Positions 58,672-64,000 of a DNA stretch of 64,000 nt are shown piece by piece. A program made the translations under genes and the position numbers. The notes beneath the pieces are model-generated. The model was not told the origin of the DNA. It saw only the letters and a program-made list of their open reading frames with translations, and made no database searches. This DNA comes from Diphasiastrum complanatum (taxonomy: Eukaryota; Streptophyta; Lycopodiopsida; Lycopodiales; Lycopodiaceae), in assembly GCA_029204225.1 (NCBI GenBank), contig CM055101.1, forward strand, positions 1,856,003-1,920,002, given 5' to 3'. Within the stretch, counting starts at the first letter, position 1. Each line of letters begins with the position of its first letter.

Positions 58672-59324
58672 TGTGAAAAATTGTCAACTAGTAGTATTTT
58701 CCTAACTTGAGATTTTGTAGGCCTATGGCCAAATAAAAGTTAGAGATAGGTTCATACATGTATGTAGAGGCCCAAAGTATGTGTACACTACTTTTGAGGT
58801 CACATTAATTAGAGGAGGTCGAGTGTGGAGCTCTTCTATTGGCTCATAATTTGGTGCATTCCTATTTGACCAAATTTCTAGGTATATGGGTGAATCCTAT
58901 TGGACCCCAATTTTAGCCTATCATAAGACAAGTGGCCAAGAGGCACTATGGCTGCTATAAATAGCCATCTCCACGAGTATGTACACATCTCATTTTCATT
59001 CTATTGAATGAATGTTATGCTCTTTGAAGGTCCATCTTCTTCTCTCTCACTTTTTTGTTCATATCTTGCATTCTAGCCACTAGAATTGTGATTTCTTTGT
59101 TGCTATGGCTTCACACGTGTGAAATGCAGGTTGTAGGCTCTGAAGTACGGACAGGGACAGCAAGTTTCTGTTTGTGGAAGCTTATGATCAGATTTTGATG
59201 TTTAGTTGATGTTTAGTATGCTTAACATCACAATTTCTATCATTTTTTCAATCTAGATGTGCATAACTTCCATGGCCAAGATCTTTATGAAACTTTAGCA
59301 TCTTTTGGATCTGAGTTTTTCACA
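58672..59324 (+). repeat. 5' LTR of the young copia element
   Basis: 653 bp, TG...CA ends, next to the primer site. TATAAATA at 58956-58963 is the likely promoter, with the start of R about 30 bp later and an ATTGAATGAATG stretch near 59000 as a possible polyadenylation signal. Confidence 0.9.
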
Positions 59325-59336
59325 TGGTATCAGAGC
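59325..59336 (+). other. Primer binding site of the young copia element
   Basis: TGGTATCAGAGC, a perfect match to the initiator Met-tRNA site, immediately after the LTR's terminal CA. The leader from 59337 to 59933 (597 bp) is non-coding. Confidence 0.95.
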
Positions 59337-59933
59337 ATTAGGCGGCCAAATGTGCAGGTTTTGCCAGATTTAGAAGAGATTTGTGGGCGAGTTTGCTTTT
59401 GTAGCATTCCAATCAAGTTTCTAGCTAAAAATCTTGTTGATTTATGTGTAGAAATTGGATCTTTGTGATCAAAACATCATTTGTATGCATTTCAATTGAA
59501 GTAGGGCGAATTCCCTCTGTACTTATCAGAATAAGGAGACAAAAATTGTTTTGGAAAGAGGGAGATGCAAGATCCAACAAGATCCTATTAGTTTTCCATT
59601 CTAGCATATAGTTTTTTGATTCAATTTCTTGCTTCTTCATGTCAAAAACTTCAAAATTGATGTAACCCTCTGATTTTCAGTTTGCTGAATGATTCAAGAG
59701 TGTATTTCAATCTTAGGAGTGAGGGAAAAGCAAGTATATTGAGGTTTGGTCTTGGTTTGATCAAGAAATCATAAAACTAGTGGCTAAAATTAAGGAAAAA
59801 GTGAGGAAAAGAGAGAAAAAGTAAGGTTTTAGGTTCCAAATCTTTGTGATTTCTTCTTGTGTTTCATTTGTTGATTCAAGAGAGTGCTTAGTGCATTGGA
59901 ACAGGTCAAAGATCAGAGATCAATCATTGCAAC

Positions 59934-62900
59934 ATGGCTACAAATGGAGGCTACATGTTGGAAAGCAATGATAGGCTTACCTCCCTCAACTATTCTACTT
60001 GGAAAGTAAGGATGGAGTCTTTGCTTGAGATGAATGAGTTGATGGATATTGTTGTAGGTGTGGAGGAGAGACCTTTGGCACCTCAAGAACAATTGAGGTA
60101 TGACAAGAGGGCAAAGAAAGCCCTTCACATGATCAAGATGAATGTGACAAATGAGCTTATCAAAGAGGTTGGTAAGTGCACATCATCTAGTGAAGCTTGG
60201 GAAGCCTTGAAGAAGGTTTATGAATCCAAGTCTACTTCTAGAGTGTTGACTTTAAGAAGGCAAATCTTTTCTTGTATGCAAAAGAAGAGTGAGAATGGAC
60301 ATGCTTTTGTTTTGAGAGTTAAAGCATTGAATGATGAGTTAGCATGCATTAATGATGGCATAAATAATGAGGAGCTTGTTCAAGTGATTCTCAATGGCTT
60401 GTTGGATGATCATGCTAATCTTGTTCAAAGTTATGCTATCCAAAAATGTTTACCAAGTGTTGGAGACTTGCAAGAGGTCTTGTTGGCTGAAGAATTCAGG
60501 TTGCAAGCAAGAGTGGGAGCATCTTCTACATCTCAAGGAGGAGAAGAGGAGGCAATGTTCTCTAAAGGCAAGTTCAAGGGCAAAGGTAAAAGCAATTGGT
60601 CTAAAGGGCAAGACCAAGGTGAGCACTCTACTTTTGGCAAAAAGAAGGATAGATCTAAGCTAAAATGTTTCTATTGTGGAGTCAAAGGGCATTTTGCTAG
60701 TGATTGTTTTAAGAAAAAGAGGGATCAAGGGGAAAAGCAAACCAATCTAACTATTGATGAGGGTGGGGATGAGCTTCTTTCAAATGATGCTTTTGTTATG
60801 TCATCTTGCTTGTTGGCTAATCATGGAGACATTGATCCTTGGTGGATTGATAGTGGAGCCACTTCTCATATGACATATCATAAAGAGTATTTTTCATCTT
60901 TAATGGCATTTGATGGTGATAGGAAGGTAATCTATACCGCAAATGATGGTGAGTGTGCAATCAAGGGGATTGGCACAATTCCTATTTCACTTTCTACAAA
61001 TAGGAATATAGAATTGAAAGATGTTTTGCTCATTCCATCCATTACCAAGAACTTACTTAGTGTAAGCCAAATGCTTGACAAAGGATTCAAAGTTGAGTTT
61101 GATGGTGATGCTTGCTTGATCAAAAAGGGGTGTAGTATCATTGCAAAAGGGAAAAGGCAAGGGAAATTGTTCAAGCTTGATGCATGTGTTGTTGCTAACC
61201 AAGTTGGATGCATGGCAAATGAACAAATGTCAATTCAAGAGGTATGGCATAAAAGGATGGGACATCTCAACTACAAGGCCTTGGAGGTAATAGCCAAAAA
61301 GGAGGTAGTAAGGGGACTTCCCAAGTCTCTTACTTGCTTGAATCATGTTTGTGAAGAATGTGCTTTGTCTAAATCACATAGATTGCCATATACTAGATCT
61401 ATATCTAGATCTAAGATGCCTTTTTCTCTCTTGCATTCGGATATTCATGGTGTTACTACAATTAGCAATGGAGGTGCTAAGATGTATGTAACTTTCATTG
61501 ATGATTTTAGTAGATTTTGTTGGGTTTATCTACTAAAGAGCAAGGATGAGGTGTTTGATGTGTTTGTCAAGTTCAAAGTTGCTATTGAGACTCAATTTAC
61601 AACCAAAATCAAATGCTTGAGGAGCGACAATGGTGGTGAATACATTTCTAACAAATTCAAAGCCTTTTGCGATGAGCATGGGATCAAGAGGGAGTACACA
61701 TGTCCAAGAACACCACAACAAAATGGAGTGGCCGAGAGGAAGAATAGAACCTTGTGTGAGAGTGCAAAGCCAATGAGATTGAATGCTAATCTTCCTAAAC
61801 CTTTTTGGAGTGATGCTTTGTTGTGTGCAAATTTCCTATGCAATAGATGGCCAAGTGTTGTATTGGAAGGAAAAACCCCTTTTGAAGCTTTGTTTGGTAC
61901 GAAGCCTAATGTCAAGTTTCTAAGAACTTTTGGATGCATTTGCTACTTCAACATTACTCTTGATGATAGAACTAAGGAGGATCCATCTTCAAGAAAGGGC
62001 ATTTTTGTTGGTTATAGTGAAGTAAGCAAAGCATATAGGATTTATGTTCCTTCAATCAAGAAAGTGTTCACAAGTAGGGATGTCATTTTTGATGAAGGTA
62101 ACATTCCAAAAGTTGTTTCAAGTGATGATGGTGTTGTTGCAACTAATGTGCTTGATGACAATGGAGTTGATGACACATTGGATGTGGATGTTGAAGAAGC
62201 CTCTTCAAGTCAAATTCCAAGGAGAACTCCAAGGCATAAAGTGAAACCCTCAAGGCTCACTTATGATGGCAAAGGTAAGCAAGTGGTGGATGGATCCAAC
62301 TATGCTTTCCTAACTTCTTTTGATGTACCTTCATGTGTAGATGAAGCAAGGCAAGAAGAGGAATGGATCCAAGCAATGGATCTTGAGTTTGAAGCACTTA
62401 TGAAGAACAACACATGGAGATTGGTGGAGCTTCCAAAGGGCAAAAGTGCAATTGGATGCAAATGGATCTTCAAGGTAAAGACAAATCAAGATGGATCTAT
62501 CAACAAGTTGAAGGCAAGGTTGGTGGCTAAAGGTTATGCTCAAGAGCATGGCATTGACTATGAGGAAACCTTTGCACCCGTGGCAAAGATGGTGAGCATA
62601 AGAGTAATCATTTCCCTTGCAACTCTTTATGGATGGGATCTTTGGCAATTAGACATTTCTAATGCTTTCTTGAATGGTGATCTTGAAGAGGAAGTCTACA
62701 TGGAGCAACCCGAGAGCTATGTTTCTCATAGCAAGCCTAATCATGTGTGTTTTCTACAAAAAAGTTTGTATGGTCTTAAGCAAGCACCAAGGAGTTGGTA
62801 TGCTAGGCTTAACTCTTTTCTACTTTCTCAAAACTTCACTATGAGTGAGTATGATCATTCACTTTACTTTAGAATTAGTGCTAATGATGTTACAATCCTT

Positions 62901-63884
62901 CTAATTTATGTGGATGACATTATTTTAAGTGGAGGGAACAAGGAAGATATAGAAGATATCAAGAAAGCACTAAAAAAGGAATTTGAAGTGCATGATCTTG
63001 GTCTTTTGAGCTATATCTTAGGAATAGAAGTAATTAGAACTTCTCAAATCACTTTTATTTCACAAGAGAAGTATGCTATTTCTATTCTCAATAGATTTCA
63101 TATGGTAGATGCAAATCCTATTGATACACCTATGGAATCACATGTAAAGCTAACTATAAGAGGTAATGAAAGATCCTTCGAGGACATTACTCTCTATAGG
63201 AAGCTAATAGGTTCTCTTATATATCTAACCATCACAAGACCTGATTTATCTTATTGTGTTGGTAGATTAAGCCAATTCATGCAAGATCCTAGCATAGAAC
63301 ATTGGAAACTAGGAAAGAGGATCTTGAGATACATCTCGGGAACAAAAGATTTTGGCATTGTTTATAGAGGCTCATCACCTAACTTATTTGGTTTTTCAGA
63401 TTCAGATTTTGCAGGAGACCTTATGGATAGAAAATCCATAAATGCACATGCTATTTTCATAGGTGATGGAGCTATCTCATGGATGTCGAAGAAACAAGCA
63501 ACTATATCACTTTCTTCTAGTGAGGCCGAGTACAAAGCTTTGACATCATGCACAAAGGAGATGGTGTGGATCAAGAGGATGATTATGGAACTTCATTTGC
63601 TGGATTTTTCAGAGAGTCCAATCATCTTTTGTGACAACCTTTCAGCCCAAAGTCTAGCAAGCAATCCGGTTTTCCATGCAAGGAGCAAACATATCGAGGT
63701 GGCTTACCATTTTGTGAGAGAACAAGTGTTGGCAAAAGAGATCAAGCTTGAACATGTCCCATCAAAGGAATGTGTGGCTGATATCTTTACCAAAGCATTG
63801 GGAAAGGACTTATTTTTCAAGCATAGAACAAGTCTTGGTGTACTTTCTAAATCTATGCTAAAACTAGTTGAAGAGGGAGTGTGA
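59934..63884 (+). CDS. Copia Gag-Pol polyprotein, intact
   Basis: 1,316 codons without a stop or shift. Gag occupies about residues 1-270 with a CCHC knuckle (Cys245, Cys248, His253, Cys258). Protease has DSGAT (Asp306). Integrase has the zinc set His439, His444, Cys473, Cys476 and catalytic Asp503, Asp565, Glu601 (DD35E). Reverse transcriptase has QLDISNAFLNG (Asp907) and YVDD (Asp994, Asp995). RNase H has DSDFAG (Asp1156), SSSEAEY (Glu1197), CDN (Asp1234) and AD (Asp1283). Order PR-IN-RT-RH and size fit Ty1/copia. It makes the proteins for reverse transcription and integration of the element. All catalytic residues I can name are present, so it may be autonomous. The stop codon overlaps the first bases of the 3' LTR. 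Confidence 0.95.
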   Translation: MATNGGYMLESNDRLTSLNYSTWKVRMESLLEMNELMDIVVGVEERPLAPQEQLRYDKRAKKALHMIKMNVTNELIKEVGKCTSSSEAWEALKKVYESKSTSRVLTLRRQIFSCMQKKSENGHAFVLRVKALNDELACINDGINNEELVQVILNGLLDDHANLVQSYAIQKCLPSVGDLQEVLLAEEFRLQARVGASSTSQGGEEEAMFSKGKFKGKGKSNWSKGQDQGEHSTFGKKKDRSKLKCFYCGVKGHFASDCFKKKRDQGEKQTNLTIDEGGDELLSNDAFVMSSCLLANHGDIDPWWIDSGATSHMTYHKEYFSSLMAFDGDRKVIYTANDGECAIKGIGTIPISLSTNRNIELKDVLLIPSITKNLLSVSQMLDKGFKVEFDGDACLIKKGCSIIAKGKRQGKLFKLDACVVANQVGCMANEQMSIQEVWHKRMGHLNYKALEVIAKKEVVRGLPKSLTCLNHVCEECALSKSHRLPYTRSISRSKMPFSLLHSDIHGVTTISNGGAKMYVTFIDDFSRFCWVYLLKSKDEVFDVFVKFKVAIETQFTTKIKCLRSDNGGEYISNKFKAFCDEHGIKREYTCPRTPQQNGVAERKNRTLCESAKPMRLNANLPKPFWSDALLCANFLCNRWPSVVLEGKTPFEALFGTKPNVKFLRTFGCICYFNITLDDRTKEDPSSRKGIFVGYSEVSKAYRIYVPSIKKVFTSRDVIFDEGNIPKVVSSDDGVVATNVLDDNGVDDTLDVDVEEASSSQIPRRTPRHKVKPSRLTYDGKGKQVVDGSNYAFLTSFDVPSCVDEARQEEEWIQAMDLEFEALMKNNTWRLVELPKGKSAIGCKWIFKVKTNQDGSINKLKARLVAKGYAQEHGIDYEETFAPVAKMVSIRVIISLATLYGWDLWQLDISNAFLNGDLEEEVYMEQPESYVSHSKPNHVCFLQKSLYGLKQAPRSWYARLNSFLLSQNFTMSEYDHSLYFRISANDVTILLIYVDDIILSGGNKEDIEDIKKALKKEFEVHDLGLLSYILGIEVIRTSQITFISQEKYAISILNRFHMVDANPIDTPMESHVKLTIRGNERSFEDITLYRKLIGSLIYLTITRPDLSYCVGRLSQFMQDPSIEHWKLGKRILRYISGTKDFGIVYRGSSPNLFGFSDSDFAGDLMDRKSINAHAIFIGDGAISWMSKKQATISLSSSEAEYKALTSCTKEMVWIKRMIMELHLLDFSESPIIFCDNLSAQSLASNPVFHARSKHIEVAYHFVREQVLAKEIKLEHVPSKECVADIFTKALGKDLFFKHRTSLGVLSKSMLKLVEEGV

Positions 63885-64000
63885 AAAATTGTCAACTAGT
63901 AGTATTTTCCTAACTTGAGATTTTGTAGGCCTATGGCCAAATAAAAGTTAGAGATAGGTTCATACATGTATGTAGAGGCCCAAAGTATGTGTACACTACT
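63870..64000 (+). repeat. Polypurine tract and start of the 3' LTR
   Basis: GAAGAGGGAG at 63870-63879, then TGTGAAAAATTGTC from 63880 to the window end, base-for-base equal to 58672-58792. Confidence 0.95.

Larger units (their letters stand above)
58672..64000 (+). mobile_element. Young full-length Ty1/copia retrotransposon (3' LTR cut by window end)
   Basis: Contains 5' LTR (58672-59324), primer site, leader, one uninterrupted gag-pol frame, polypurine tract and the first 121 bp of the 3' LTR. The 121 bp are identical in both LTRs. It sits just downstream of the TNP2 frame. The 5 bp before it are CTATA; the matching target duplication would lie outside the window. Confidence 0.95.

Overview
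The window is nuclear DNA from a plant, most likely an angiosperm; I cannot name the species. The evidence is Ty1/copia and Ty3/gypsy (chromodomain) retrotransposons with initiator-Met-tRNA primer sites, a CACTA (En/Spm) TNP2 transposase, a MITE, GT-AG introns, TATA boxes and (CT/GA)n tracts of plant type. There is no prokaryotic gene organisation. Almost everything is transposon-derived and most copies are broken. I found no tRNA, rRNA or CRISPR.

Layout. 1-2771: minus-strand copia gag and LTR relics plus a gypsy integrase relic. 2772-13763 and 14643-25633: two near-identical head-to-tail copies (period 11,871 bp) of a compound unit. Each unit holds two related modules. Module A is a minus-strand copia gag relic, about 2.9 kb of AT-rich non-coding DNA, a plus-strand gypsy integrase fragment and the 3' end of a host-like gene. 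Module B has the same start without the AT-rich block, then a longer gypsy integrase/chromodomain fragment with its LTR, a plus-strand copia gag relic and a longer piece of the same host-like gene. 29754-37500 is a third, partial copy. 44133-48560 is a fourth, with about 6.5 kb missing inside.

The host-like gene resembles the plant BYPASS1 (BPS1/DUF793) type. It is intact only at 46892-47836 (minus), with a TATA box, a telo-box and a GA-rich leader upstream. The copy at 25021-26265 has three single-base indels. Four further pieces (7557, 13151, 19428, 35442) are 3'-end fragments. The gene fragment has therefore been amplified together with its transposon surroundings.

26653-30540 holds non-coding DNA, an inverted fragment of the AT-rich block, a 377-bp MITE and a degraded copia gag-protease-integrase (minus). 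38031-41555 is a 5'-complete, 3'-truncated copia element whose unoccupied target site can be read in sister copies. 41566-42282 looks like a minus-strand gypsy LTR. 48561-52080 holds a long CT microsatellite, more copia relics, a short coiled-coil/membrane-anchor exon cut by a gypsy LTR, and that LTR.

52184-58671 differs in character: a cluster of GTGGAT/ATCCAC palindromes, a minus-strand gene with three well-formed in-phase exons, and a plus-strand CACTA relic carrying a transposase-associated domain, an unexpected SET-like domain, and a TNP2 transposase with a readable intron. Inside it sits a young copia element (58672 to beyond the window end) with one uninterrupted 1,316-codon gag-pol frame and LTR ends identical over the 121 bp visible.

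The most noteworthy items are the compound tandem array that amplifies a host gene fragment, the SET-like domain in the CACTA relic, and the unrecognised three-exon gene next to it. None is shown here to be a new working system.
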